The notes beneath the pieces were generated by a model. It searched no databases, was not told the DNA's origin, and saw only the letters and a list, made by a program, of their open reading frames with translations. A program made the translations under genes and the position numbers. A stretch of DNA of 64,000 nt from Gluconobacter kondonii (GTDB lineage: Bacteria; Pseudomonadota; Alphaproteobacteria; Acetobacterales; Acetobacteraceae), in assembly GCF_002723995.1 (NCBI RefSeq), contig NZ_BEWP01000004.1, positions 62,001 to 126,000 on the forward strand, in the 5' to 3' direction. Within the stretch, counting starts at the first letter, position 1. Every line of letters begins with the position of its first letter. Of the stretch, positions 35,736-44,512 are shown one piece after another.

Positions 35736-37496
35736 GTGATGGAAAAGCAAAAGGATGATTTCAGGAAAAGCCTGAATTCTGTCCAGAACTGGCCTCAAGG
35801 AGCCCGTGATGACTTTGTCCTTCACGCTCTGGACTGCTCCGCAATTGTTGCCATTACCGATACACGTGGCCGCATTCTTTCAGTCAACAGCCGCTTCGAG
35901 GAAATCAGTGGCTACACTCGTCAAGAGCTGATCGGAAACGACCACCGCATGCTGCGATCAAAGCAGCACGACAAGAAATTCTTCCGCCAGATGTACCGTA
36001 CAATCGCCTCAGGTAATGTCTGGCATGGCGAGATCTGCAATCGTCGTCAGGACGGCAGCCTTTACTGGGTCGACACCACAATTGTACCCCATGTTTCAGA
36101 AACTGGAAAAGTCACGAGCTACGTGGCTATTCGGTTCGACATAACAGCCCGGAAACAAGCCGAAAATCACCTGAAATCAAGCCGACAAAAACTTCAGAAA
36201 GTCGTCAATACAGACTTTCTTACCAAAATTTCAAACCGACTCCATTTCTCACATATCCTCCGCAGGACACTGCGCGCGAGCACGGCAAGCCATATCTGTC
36301 TGGCTCTGCTCGACGTGGACACCTTCAAAACGATCAACGATACCTCAGGCCATGATTCAGGTGATCGTCTGCTGCGTAAGATTGCCGAAAAACTTCAAGC
36401 CTTCGAGAATGAAAACTGTTTCATCGCCCGCATTGGAGGAGACGAATTTGCGGTTCTTATGACAGGCGAAACACCAAGCCTGTTTGAAACAGTTCTTTTG
36501 AACATCCTGAAGCAGATGCGGTTCAGCCTCCGTCACAGAACCGTGACACATGCCTGTACTGTCAGTATCGGTTATGTCTGCGTCCCCCTTTCCGGCGCTC
36601 GGGAGAAAGTCCTTCTGAAATGCGCCGATCTGGCCCTTTATGCAGCCAAAACCGGTGGTCGGAACCGTGTCCGGGAATACCACCCCGCCATGGAAGAGAA
36701 ACTGGACCTCGCGGCGCGTTTGCGTCGTCGTGTCCAGACCGGACTGCGCGACCAGAGCATAAAGGTCTTCTATCAGCCCATTTTTTCCCTGAGTGTCCCC
36801 GGACGCATTTCATTCGAAGCTCTGCTGCACTGGGACCACCCACAACATAAAGTTCTCTCTCCGCAGTATTTCCCGGAGGTTTTTGAAGATCACAGTCTGA
36901 CCATGACTCTGAATACTTTCATGACACACAAAGTCATGGAAGATATGAGCAAACTTCGTGAACAGAACGTCCGTTTTGAACGCATCGCCATCAACATCAC
37001 GTCCTGCGATTTCGAGAATACCGACTTTTTCCGAAAGCTCGACAGCCTCGCAGAGGGCATGAATGTTCCGCTCACTTCTCTGGCCCTCGAAATCACCGAA
37101 AACGTCTTTTCCCGGCCGCACCATCAGCAGGTTGAACGCGAACTCGATACCCTGCATCGCAAGGGCGTTCAGATTTCACTGGACGATTTCGGCACGGGGT
37201 TTGCATCCCTGACCCACCTCAAAACCATCACATTCGACTACGTCAAAATCAACCGCGCGTTTGTAGCCGGACTGGAGCGTCACGGAACCGACGCGGCAAT
37301 TATCAGGGGTGTGATCGACATCGTCCACAGCCTCGGACGTAAAGTGGTCGCCGAAGGAATCAGGAGCGCCTCGCAGGTCCGCGCGCTTCTGGAAATGGAA
37401 TGTGATTTCGTGCAGGGAGATTTTCTGTGCGAAGCGGTGCCTGTGATGGACATTCCGGCCGCGCTGGAAAAAATCCGGTACAAGGCGCTTCTGTAA
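35736..37496 (+). CDS. PAS-GGDEF-EAL c-di-GMP turnover protein
   Basis: 586 residues, no membrane segment, hence cytosolic. PAS domain at about 25-145 (AIVAITDTRGRILSVNSRFEEISGYTRQELIG, then a PAC-like ITARKQAENHL). The GGDEF domain at about 165-330 has RIGGDEFAVLM intact and no obvious RxxD inhibitory site. The EAL domain at about 335-586 has SFEALLHWDHP, LEITENVF and LDDFGTGFASL. Two EAL boxes deviate: KID reads KIN and AEGVET reads AEGIRS, so phosphodiesterase activity is uncertain. It makes or removes c-di-GMP in response to a PAS signal. Start GTG 35736 or the next ATG. Monocistronic, ending at a shared hairpin. Confidence 0.94.
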   Translation: MMEKQKDDFRKSLNSVQNWPQGARDDFVLHALDCSAIVAITDTRGRILSVNSRFEEISGYTRQELIGNDHRMLRSKQHDKKFFRQMYRTIASGNVWHGEICNRRQDGSLYWVDTTIVPHVSETGKVTSYVAIRFDITARKQAENHLKSSRQKLQKVVNTDFLTKISNRLHFSHILRRTLRASTASHICLALLDVDTFKTINDTSGHDSGDRLLRKIAEKLQAFENENCFIARIGGDEFAVLMTGETPSLFETVLLNILKQMRFSLRHRTVTHACTVSIGYVCVPLSGAREKVLLKCADLALYAAKTGGRNRVREYHPAMEEKLDLAARLRRRVQTGLRDQSIKVFYQPIFSLSVPGRISFEALLHWDHPQHKVLSPQYFPEVFEDHSLTMTLNTFMTHKVMEDMSKLREQNVRFERIAINITSCDFENTDFFRKLDSLAEGMNVPLTSLALEITENVFSRPHHQQVERELDTLHRKGVQISLDDFGTGFASLTHLKTITFDYVKINRAFVAGLERHGTDAAIIRGVIDIVHSLGRKVVAEGIRSASQVRALLEMECDFVQGDFLCEAVPVMDIPAALEKIRYKALL

Positions 37497-37515
37497 AGGG
37501 GCTTGTACCGGAGAC

Positions 37516-37543
37516 ATCTGACGGGAGTTTCAGCCCGTCAGAT
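37516..37543. terminator. Hairpin between the convergent GGDEF-EAL and TonB receptor genes
   Basis: A perfect 10-bp stem, ATCTGACGGG with CCCGTCAGAT, and an 8-base loop lie between the two gene ends (37496 and 37552). No strong T-run on either side, so it is probably a weak bidirectional terminator or an mRNA-end protector. Confidence 0.5.
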
Positions 37544-37551
37544 CGTGTTAC

Positions 37552-39858
37552 TCAGAAACGCTGATCAATACCGGTCAGGATCGTGCGGCGCAGACCATAT
37601 TGCGGTGCCCCGACGCCGATGCCGCTGCCGTCACGCAGCAGATAGGTCCGGTCAAACAGATTGGTCACATCCAGACGAAGCTGCGTCCGCTTGAGGAACG
37701 GAACCTGAAACAGATCCTTAAAGGACTGGACCAGCGACAGGTTGAATGTGGCATATTGCGGAACCGAAGCACCGTTGGGTGTCGCACCATCCGCTCGCAG
37801 ACCGCTGCCATAGACCATCGTAGCCGACAAACGCAGCGGATGACCGGTCCTGTGGAAGAAGGAATAGCTTCCACCCGCCGAAGCAGTCCAGCGCTGATCA
37901 TGATCCAGATGGATCCAGCGCTTGCTGGTATAGGCCAGATCGTCCGGATCGAAGTTCCACTGGGCGGTCGTGATGTCCTTTCCGATCGCGCGGGACCAGG
38001 AGAAATTGCCGTAAACGCTGAATGCGCCGCGGGTATAATCCGTGGCGAATTCATAACCATGAACCTGACCACGACGATAGTTGAACGCCGACAGGATGAC
38101 CGGAGAGCCGAACTGGCCTTCATCGATCATGTTCTTGGCCAGCTTCACATACGCATCAAAAGAAGCATGCCAACCCGGCAGAATGGTCTGTGCGAAACCC
38201 GCATCGAAATAATGGTCACGTTCGGCCTTGACGTTACTGTTCAGGAACGTTCCTGGAGCCGCAGACGTATTGGCGAACTTGTTAAGCGACGTACCACCCA
38301 CCAGTTCGAACGGCGGCGGCGTGAAGTAACGGGAATATCCCGCATGGAACGTGCCGCCATGCCAGGGCTTGTAAACAATGTTCAGACGCGGGCTGACCTG
38401 CTTGGCGTGCGTGTATTCATCCACGCCATCAAAACGCAGACCGTAATTGACTGTCAGGTTCTTGAGCGGACGCCATTCGTCCTGCGCATAGAGCCCGTAC
38501 ATCCAGCCCGTACGGCCCGTGCCGTCATGAATGGTGAGGGGATTGTCGGAATAAATCGCTCCTCCGTCGGCGTCTTCGCCCGTCTGCGGATAGACGGTTG
38601 AATCCGATTTGGAAACGTTTCGCTCCACATAGATCTGGTAGCCGAAGCGGACGGTATGATCCTTCGCGGCCTGCCATGTGGCATCCGACTGCGTTCCCGT
38701 CGAAAAGACCGAACGGGCTGCACGCTGTGCAATGCCGTTATAAACCAGATCGCCCAGCGGATCGGGCGAATAGCGCAGGGAACTGTAGCGCATCACGGCG
38801 GAAGTCTGGAAGCTCAGCTTGCCCATGTCCTTTTGCAGGGACAGGATGCCGAAATCCGTGATTTCCTTCTGATGCTCATTCAGGCTTGAGCTGTCGCCAT
38901 TCCCGTAAAGCTGCTGCGACAGGTCACTGTTGGCAAAGGACGGATTGGCGAACTGGCGCTGCTGCCCGGGGTTGTTGGGAAGCTGATATTCAGCGTTGGA
39001 CACACCGGCCGTAAAGCTGATCCGGGTGTTCTCATCAACCGTGTAACGGCCGTGACCGAGGAAATGATACTGGTTGGTCAGATCGTGCAGAGCATTGAAG
39101 CTCGGCGTCGTGTTTTCGATACCAACGCGGTTATGCACGAAGTCACCCGTCGCAAACCAGTCCCACTTACCGTGATGACCACCGAACTGCACGGACGGGA
39201 AGAAGTAATCGCGCGCACCACCATAAATCGAAACGTCGCCGCCAGCATCCGAATAGCCGTTCTTGGTGGTGATATCGATCACACCGGCCTGAAGAAATCC
39301 GTATTCGCTGGGAAGCGCGCCAGTCGTCAGGGACATGGAGTGGGCAAAACGCGTCATGAGCGTCTGTCCGAACACGCTCATGCCCTCGGGAAGCGCCACG
39401 CCATCCAGACGGAACTGCACTTCATTATGGTCACCGCGAATATGGATCTGCCCGTAACTATCCTGCGCCACGCCCGGAGCCTGAAGCAACAGCGCGTTCA
39501 GCGGCGCATTGTCGCCGCCCGGATTGGTCTCGATCGCCTGACGCGAGAAATTATAGACCGTGGCCCCCGTTGACGGCTGAAGCGCAGCGCGGGCGCGTTC
39601 GAGATGGGCGTTGACCGTCACCGCATCCTCACCTGCCCGGCTTGTCTCCGTCGTTGTCGCTCCATGCTGGTCGTCAGCATGGCCGAAGCTGGAACGGGCG
39701 GCGGAAGCCTCATCGTCCGTCTGGGCATCGGCGGGAGCCGCAGTTGTCTGGGAAGAGGTTGCGGACGGCGTGACCGACTGGGCAAACGCGGAATCGGCAA
39801 GGGCGGTAGTGCAACCCAGCAGCAGCAGAAAGGAACGGGCAGACACGAAAGACGGCAT
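37552..39858 (-). CDS. TonB-dependent outer-membrane receptor, paralogue of the 20841 receptor
   Basis: 768 residues from ATG 39858, chosen because GGAGG is 4 bases upstream. A signal peptide ends AFA-Q. A low-complexity segment (Thr/Ala/Asp, 30-70) precedes the plug: LLLQAPGVAQDSYGQIHIRGDHNEVQFRLDGVALPEGMSVFGQ, LTTGALPSEYGFLQAGVIDITTKNG. The barrel ends in Phe (GIDQRF). Plug and last strands align visibly with the receptor at 20841-23075 (GSGIGVGAPQYGLRR against GSGVGIYQAQYGQRR), so the two share an ancestor. Ligand unknown. It diverges from another TonB receptor. Confidence 0.92.
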   Translation of the reverse strand: MPSFVSARSFLLLLGCTTALADSAFAQSVTPSATSSQTTAAPADAQTDDEASAARSSFGHADDQHGATTTETSRAGEDAVTVNAHLERARAALQPSTGATVYNFSRQAIETNPGGDNAPLNALLLQAPGVAQDSYGQIHIRGDHNEVQFRLDGVALPEGMSVFGQTLMTRFAHSMSLTTGALPSEYGFLQAGVIDITTKNGYSDAGGDVSIYGGARDYFFPSVQFGGHHGKWDWFATGDFVHNRVGIENTTPSFNALHDLTNQYHFLGHGRYTVDENTRISFTAGVSNAEYQLPNNPGQQRQFANPSFANSDLSQQLYGNGDSSSLNEHQKEITDFGILSLQKDMGKLSFQTSAVMRYSSLRYSPDPLGDLVYNGIAQRAARSVFSTGTQSDATWQAAKDHTVRFGYQIYVERNVSKSDSTVYPQTGEDADGGAIYSDNPLTIHDGTGRTGWMYGLYAQDEWRPLKNLTVNYGLRFDGVDEYTHAKQVSPRLNIVYKPWHGGTFHAGYSRYFTPPPFELVGGTSLNKFANTSAAPGTFLNSNVKAERDHYFDAGFAQTILPGWHASFDAYVKLAKNMIDEGQFGSPVILSAFNYRRGQVHGYEFATDYTRGAFSVYGNFSWSRAIGKDITTAQWNFDPDDLAYTSKRWIHLDHDQRWTASAGGSYSFFHRTGHPLRLSATMVYGSGLRADGATPNGASVPQYATFNLSLVQSFKDLFQVPFLKRTQLRLDVTNLFDRTYLLRDGSGIGVGAPQYGLRRTILTGIDQRF

Positions 39859-40094
39859 GAAACCTCCGGACGGGGATGCAGGCAAAGACGAAGGATTGTC
39901 AGAGCGGCCCTCTTATTATGTTATATCATAACGGTTCAAGCGAAATCTGCCCTACCAGCCCGCCACAAGGCGTTGCGCGTTGGCGCTGTTGCACAAGTAC
40001 AATATAAGCACCGTGAATTGCCGGGTTTGCCTGCGCTCTCAGGCAGACTGCCCCCACGACTGACGCCGTCCTTTTCAGGAGCTCCGACCTTTCC
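39859..40094. promoter_or_regulatory. Divergent promoter region between two TonB receptor genes
   Basis: 236 bp, no gene. An AT-rich patch (39911-39933) holds GTTAT-ATC-ATAAC and the 11-mer ATATCATAACG that recurs at 20762-20772. Closer to the plus-strand gene, TGCCTG/CAGGCA forms a short stem. The AT patch is the likely control site for the minus-strand receptor. Confidence 0.35.
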
Positions 40095-42419
40095 ATGACG
40101 CTTCGCAAGGCCCTTCTCCTGAGCGCCAGCCTCCTCGGTCCGTCCCTCGCTCTCGCCGCCCCGACGGAGAAAGCGAAGCCGCTGCACGGAAAAACCGGAG
40201 CCCCCCATCACGCGAATGCCCATCCGTCAGGGACAAAGCCAGCCCCGCGCAAAACCACTCCACAATCCGTTCAGGCCCGTAATACCGAAACGATCGCCGT
40301 CACCGCGCGCCGCACGGATTTCGCCTTTGTTGCAGCACAACACCTACCGGATGCTGACACCCGCCTGAGCGCAGAACGCCTGATCCAGCGCGGCGTCGTC
40401 ACCCTGCGCGGTCTGGAGCGCGTGGCCCCCAACCTGACGATCCAGTCAGTCAACGGCACGGCCTCCAACAATTTCTACCTGCGCGGCGTCGGCTTCAACG
40501 ACTTCACCCAGAACAATATTCCTACCGTCATGACCTATTTCGATGACGTGCCGTTCGCGTTCTCGACGCTGTCGAGCGGGTTGATGTTCGATCTGGCGGA
40601 CGTCACAGTTGCTCCGGGCCCGGTCGGGACCACGCATGGGCAGTCCGATACCGGCGGCGAAATCCGCTTCCGCACCGCCGACCCAACCAGCACATGGCAC
40701 TACGGCGCCAGTCAGGACATCGCGTCTTACGCCCGAAGCCGGAGCGAGGCCTATATTTCAGGTCCGATCGCCAAGGGGCTCGATTTCCGTCTGGCCGGAC
40801 AGATCCGGCAGGGTGGTGGCTGGCAGACCGATCCGCAAAACGGTGCCCATCTGGGCGATGCAGACTCCTACGCCCTGCGTGGCAAGCTGCGCTGGCATTC
40901 AGACGACAACCGCACCACGATCCTGCTATCCGGGCATTTCGTGCAGGACAACAGTCAGGTCGTCACCAGTCAGGCCGTCCATCGCCTGATCGGTTCGGCC
41001 GCGCTGCCGCATCTCGGCCAGCAACAGGCCGAATGGTCGATGCGACCGCAATTCGCGAACCTGATCGGACGTCCGGAAGGTCTCAAACCCAGCGAACACA
41101 ACCAGTTCTGGGGCTGGGACCTGCATATGGACCATGATTTCGGAGTTGCGAAACTCACATCCGTCACGGCCTTCGAAACCGGACGACAGGGCGAATACAC
41201 CGATCAGGACGGCACATCACGGGCCGAAGCCGACACCTACCGCACCATCAGTGCCAACGCCTTCACGCAGGAGCTGCGTCTGGGCTCCAGCAATCCCGAC
41301 AGCCGCCTGCAATGGGTAGTAGGCGCATTCTATCAGCGCAGCCGGATGAAACAGCGTTTCTTCTTCGATTATACCGACTATGCGGCGCGCGGTTACATGA
41401 TGGCGACGTCCTTTTCCATGAATCAGGAAAGCACGTCCGAATTTGGCCATGTCAGCTATCGCCTGCCTCATAATGTGACACTTTTCGCGGGTCTGCTGCA
41501 CGAAATCGACGACCGCAGCCTGCCGGGCCTGACGTCTGAAATTTTCGGCGGAAAGACGACGGCTTTCCACGGCGAGAGCACGGCTGCGGCCCAGTTCGCC
41601 GGACAGGTCGGCGTTTCATGGCAGGCGACAAAAACCACGCTCGTCTATTACAAGATGAGCAAAGGCTTCAAACCCGGCGGTTTCAGCGCCAACAACACCC
41701 AGATCCAGGCCCAGCTTGATCCGTTCGGCCCCGAGACGGTTCTGACCTACGAATTCGGTTTCAAAAGCGATCCGATCCCCAATGTCCTGCGTCTGAATGG
41801 TGCGGCATTCTATAACGACTTCCACGGCCAGCAGGTTGTCGGCACGGTCCTGATCCCGAATTACGGCCCGCTCAGCGAAATCACGAATGTCCCGAAGTCC
41901 GAAAGCTGGGGTTTCGAAGGCACGGTCGAATTCCACCCCATACGCCATGTTTTCGTGACGCAGAATATTGGCTGGCAGCGTGGCAATTATCAGGACTTTC
42001 TGAACGTCAACCGCGCCGCCACGAATGCGGCCTACGCCAAAACGGGCGTCTGGCGGGCCGTCAACAGCAACTTTGCAGGCGTGGATAACGGCCAGCCCAA
42101 GCTGACCCTGAACGGTCAGGCGGAATGGCGACAGCCTCTGACATCGGCTCTCGGGCTCGATGTCGGGCCAGACTGGTCCTATCGCGGCAGTCAGGCCATC
42201 GCGGTCGGCGGCACGGGCTTCTATCGCCTGCCACCGTATTTTCTGCTCGGCGCCCATGCGACCCTGCGCCCCTCGTCAGGGAAGTGGGAGGCCACGATTT
42301 ACGCCTCCAACCTGCTCAACCGCAGCTTTTTCGAAAGCGGCGGTATGGCGACGACGACCTATTTCTACATCCCCGGGCCACCGCGCTTTATCGGCGGCCG
42401 GATCTCATACGGCTTCTGA
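40095..42419 (+). CDS. TonB-dependent receptor, FepA/CirA-like iron-complex type
   Basis: 774 residues. A signal peptide (SLALAAP) is followed by a Lys/Pro/His-rich stretch, then a TonB-box-like ETIAVTA at about 58 and a plug with LRGLERVAPNLTIQSVNG, NNFYLRGVGFNDF, DDVPFAF and VTVAPGPVGTTHGQSDTGGEIRF. The barrel has YYKMSKGFKPGGFS and ends with GGRISYGF (terminal Phe). The layout is that of iron-complex or related receptors, and it is unlike the other two TonB receptors in the window. The TetR gene lies convergently just downstream. Ligand unknown. Confidence 0.9.
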   Translation: MTLRKALLLSASLLGPSLALAAPTEKAKPLHGKTGAPHHANAHPSGTKPAPRKTTPQSVQARNTETIAVTARRTDFAFVAAQHLPDADTRLSAERLIQRGVVTLRGLERVAPNLTIQSVNGTASNNFYLRGVGFNDFTQNNIPTVMTYFDDVPFAFSTLSSGLMFDLADVTVAPGPVGTTHGQSDTGGEIRFRTADPTSTWHYGASQDIASYARSRSEAYISGPIAKGLDFRLAGQIRQGGGWQTDPQNGAHLGDADSYALRGKLRWHSDDNRTTILLSGHFVQDNSQVVTSQAVHRLIGSAALPHLGQQQAEWSMRPQFANLIGRPEGLKPSEHNQFWGWDLHMDHDFGVAKLTSVTAFETGRQGEYTDQDGTSRAEADTYRTISANAFTQELRLGSSNPDSRLQWVVGAFYQRSRMKQRFFFDYTDYAARGYMMATSFSMNQESTSEFGHVSYRLPHNVTLFAGLLHEIDDRSLPGLTSEIFGGKTTAFHGESTAAAQFAGQVGVSWQATKTTLVYYKMSKGFKPGGFSANNTQIQAQLDPFGPETVLTYEFGFKSDPIPNVLRLNGAAFYNDFHGQQVVGTVLIPNYGPLSEITNVPKSESWGFEGTVEFHPIRHVFVTQNIGWQRGNYQDFLNVNRAATNAAYAKTGVWRAVNSNFAGVDNGQPKLTLNGQAEWRQPLTSALGLDVGPDWSYRGSQAIAVGGTGFYRLPPYFLLGAHATLRPSSGKWEATIYASNLLNRSFFESGGMATTTYFYIPGPPRFIGGRISYGF

Positions 42420-42434
42420 AAAACACCCGTTCCT

Positions 42435-43088
42435 TCAGCAGGAAATCAGACACCGCGCGAGCGACTGGATTTCCCGCAGATTGCTCTGCGCGTCCATGGG
42501 CTCGCGCCCCAGCATGTTCATGGCGCGGAAATGGATCGTGCTGAGAAGCATGTCCAGAACTGTATCGGCATGCTGGCAGAAGACTTTCTCGCCACGCTGA
42601 CTTGCGCGCTCAAGGAACAGCGCCATCTGAGCGCGCGCCGGCACCACACTGACTTCCCACAGAACCTGACCGAACTCCGGATCATGCACGGCCTCACCCA
42701 GCAGAGTGCCGTAAGTCCGGCCCAGCGGGGTGGCGAGGAAGCGGATGCGCGCGGCAATGAGTTCGTCTACATCCCCGGCAAAGCTTCCCGTATCAATCTG
42801 CGGCGTCAGATCATCGCGCCACAAACGGATCGCATCGAAGAACATCGCCTGTTTCGTGGGCCAGCGCCGATAGACCGTAGCGGTTGAAACGCCTGCGGCC
42901 TTGGCCACGCGACTGATGGTGAGGCCCTGATAGCCTTCTTCCGCCAGAACCTGCGCGATTGCCGCGAGGATATTGTCTTTCAGGCCAAGATTGATCGGCC
43001 GTCCCGGCGCACGGATCAACGCACGGTCCCGGACGGGAACATGAACAGGCTTTAGCGGTAAAGTATGCGTCACTGCGGTCTGCGACAT
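42435..43088 (-). CDS. TetR/AcrR-family transcriptional regulator
   Basis: 217 residues. The N-terminal helix-turn-helix (about 33-85) reads ILAAIAQVLAEEGYQGLTISRVAKAAGVSTATVYRRWPTKQAMF, standard for TetR. The C-terminal ligand-binding domain is of the longer type (FLATPLGRTYGTLLGEAVHD). It probably represses its own gene through the palindrome 17 bp upstream. The neighbouring genes are a convergent TonB receptor and a cytochrome c, so the effector cannot be deduced. Confidence 0.95.
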   Translation of the reverse strand: MSQTAVTHTLPLKPVHVPVRDRALIRAPGRPINLGLKDNILAAIAQVLAEEGYQGLTISRVAKAAGVSTATVYRRWPTKQAMFFDAIRLWRDDLTPQIDTGSFAGDVDELIAARIRFLATPLGRTYGTLLGEAVHDPEFGQVLWEVSVVPARAQMALFLERASQRGEKVFCQHADTVLDMLLSTIHFRAMNMLGREPMDAQSNLREIQSLARCLISC

Positions 43089-43104
43089 GAGTATTTCCCT
43101 TCCT

Positions 43105-43120
43105 GACCATTTGATCGGTC
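43105..43120. promoter_or_regulatory. TetR-type operator candidate
   Basis: GACC-ATTTGATC-GGTC is an inverted repeat with 4-bp perfect outer arms and partial inner symmetry, 17 bp before the TetR start codon. Position and size fit an autoregulatory operator. Confidence 0.45.
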
Positions 43121-43217
43121 GACATCATCTTTTGAGTTAACGCAGCTAGTCAGAGATAGACGCTTCGTTACAACACGCAATTGCGTTTATTTGATATCAA
43201 AAGATGTCCATTTTCCA

Positions 43218-43691
43218 TCAGGGAATAACGTGACTCGCCTGAAGCGCCGTTCTTTTGGCCTGAACTGCCGCTGCATCCATCGGGACCGATCGGACGGATG
43301 CGACCTCCTGAGCGGAAATCCCGGACGACGATCCGCCTCCCAGCGTCGCTGCATAGCTCAGAACAGCGGCAATATCGTCATCGGAGAGCGCCTTAAACGA
43401 CGGCATAAATCCCTTGTAGGACTGCCCTTCCACAAGAATCGGCCCATGCAGCCCATTCACCAGAACCGCCGCAAGATATGCCTTCCCCTCGGGTGAAGAA
43501 GCGATGGCACCAACCCGCCCCGCAAGGGCCGGAAAAGTGCCGGGCCGCCCTGCGCCCGCAGGGCCGTGACACATCGCGCATTTTCCCGCGTAGAGCGCCG
43601 CACCATCCGCCGCCATCGCCGCAGACGCCACCAACGGTCCCATGCCAAGAAGCCCCGCCAGCATGATCCTGAACCCGTGTCTCATCATCAT
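43218..43691 (-). CDS. Periplasmic monoheme cytochrome c
   Basis: 157 residues. A signal peptide ends near AAMA-AD. One heme motif CAMCH is followed by GPAGAGRPGTFPALAGR, and the probable axial Met lies in YKGFMPSFKALSDDDIAAVLSY. The C-terminal 30 residues are Ala/Ser/Val-rich and look disordered. It diverges from the bc1 operon 176 bp away, so it may be an electron acceptor from the bc1 complex, or carry electrons elsewhere in the periplasm. Confidence 0.93.
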   Translation of the reverse strand: MMMRHGFRIMLAGLLGMGPLVASAAMAADGAALYAGKCAMCHGPAGAGRPGTFPALAGRVGAIASSPEGKAYLAAVLVNGLHGPILVEGQSYKGFMPSFKALSDDDIAAVLSYAATLGGGSSSGISAQEVASVRSVPMDAAAVQAKRTALQASHVIP

Positions 43692-43867
43692 GGCCCGAAG
43701 CCCTCCGGCATATGCGTTGTCGTAGCAGTTTGAAACACACTACCCCCCGCTTCGTCTGAAAGCTACCGCTCCCGGCGAAGCAGCGTGTCTTTCTCGAAAA
43801 CGCAAATCCGCCTATCCTGCGCGCATCTTTCCTGCCGGAACTCCGGCACAGTCGACAGAGGTTCCGC

Positions 43868-44500
43868 ATGACCCAGAGCGAGACGTCCCCTTCCTCGGGC
43901 GGCACGAAACGGCGCGACCTGCTGACGACCGCAACCGTAACACTGGGCTGCGCGGGTGCCTGCGCCCTTGCCGTCCCTTTTCTCACCAGCCTGAAAAATC
44001 CGGCCGCCACGACGCTGTCCGACAAAACGCTGGAGGTCGATCTGTCTTCCCTTGCTCCCGGACAGGACATGACCGTGCAATGGCAGGACTGGCCCATTTT
44101 CATCCAGCGCCGCACACCACAGATGCTGGCCGCACTCCAGACCCCCGCGCACATCGCCACCCTGCGCGACGCAGACTCGAAAATGCTTCAGCAACCGAAA
44201 GATGCCACGAACTGGCACCGCTCGGTCCGCCCCGATTACGGGGTTCTGGTCGGGATCTGCACCCATCTGGGCTGTGTCCCGTCTTTCGAGAAACCCGGCT
44301 CTGCGCCCGAGGCAGAAGGCGGATATTTCTGCCCCTGTCATGGCTCGCATTTCGATGCCGCAGGCCGTGTCGCACAACGCGCGCCCGCGCCGTACAATCT
44401 GCCGGTCCCGCCGGTGACGTTCCTCTCCGACACGAAAATCCGCATCGGCCACAGTGCGGGCGATCCGGGCTTCAGCATGTCCGACATCCAGCAGATCTGA
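43868..44500 (+). CDS. petA: Ubiquinol-cytochrome c reductase Rieske iron-sulfur subunit
   Basis: 210 residues. An N-terminal twin-arginine-like KRRDLLTTATVTLGCAGACALAVPFL anchor is followed by the Rieske boxes CTHLGCVPS (about 135) and CPCHGSHFD (about 155), which provide the two Cys and two His of the 2Fe-2S cluster plus the disulfide pair. AGRVAQRAPAPYNLPVPP follows. It takes electrons from ubiquinol at the Qo site. First gene of petA-petB-petC, with 12 bp before petB. Confidence 0.97.
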   Translation: MTQSETSPSSGGTKRRDLLTTATVTLGCAGACALAVPFLTSLKNPAATTLSDKTLEVDLSSLAPGQDMTVQWQDWPIFIQRRTPQMLAALQTPAHIATLRDADSKMLQQPKDATNWHRSVRPDYGVLVGICTHLGCVPSFEKPGSAPEAEGGYFCPCHGSHFDAAGRVAQRAPAPYNLPVPPVTFLSDTKIRIGHSAGDPGFSMSDIQQI

Positions 44501-44512
44501 GGACCGGACCCC

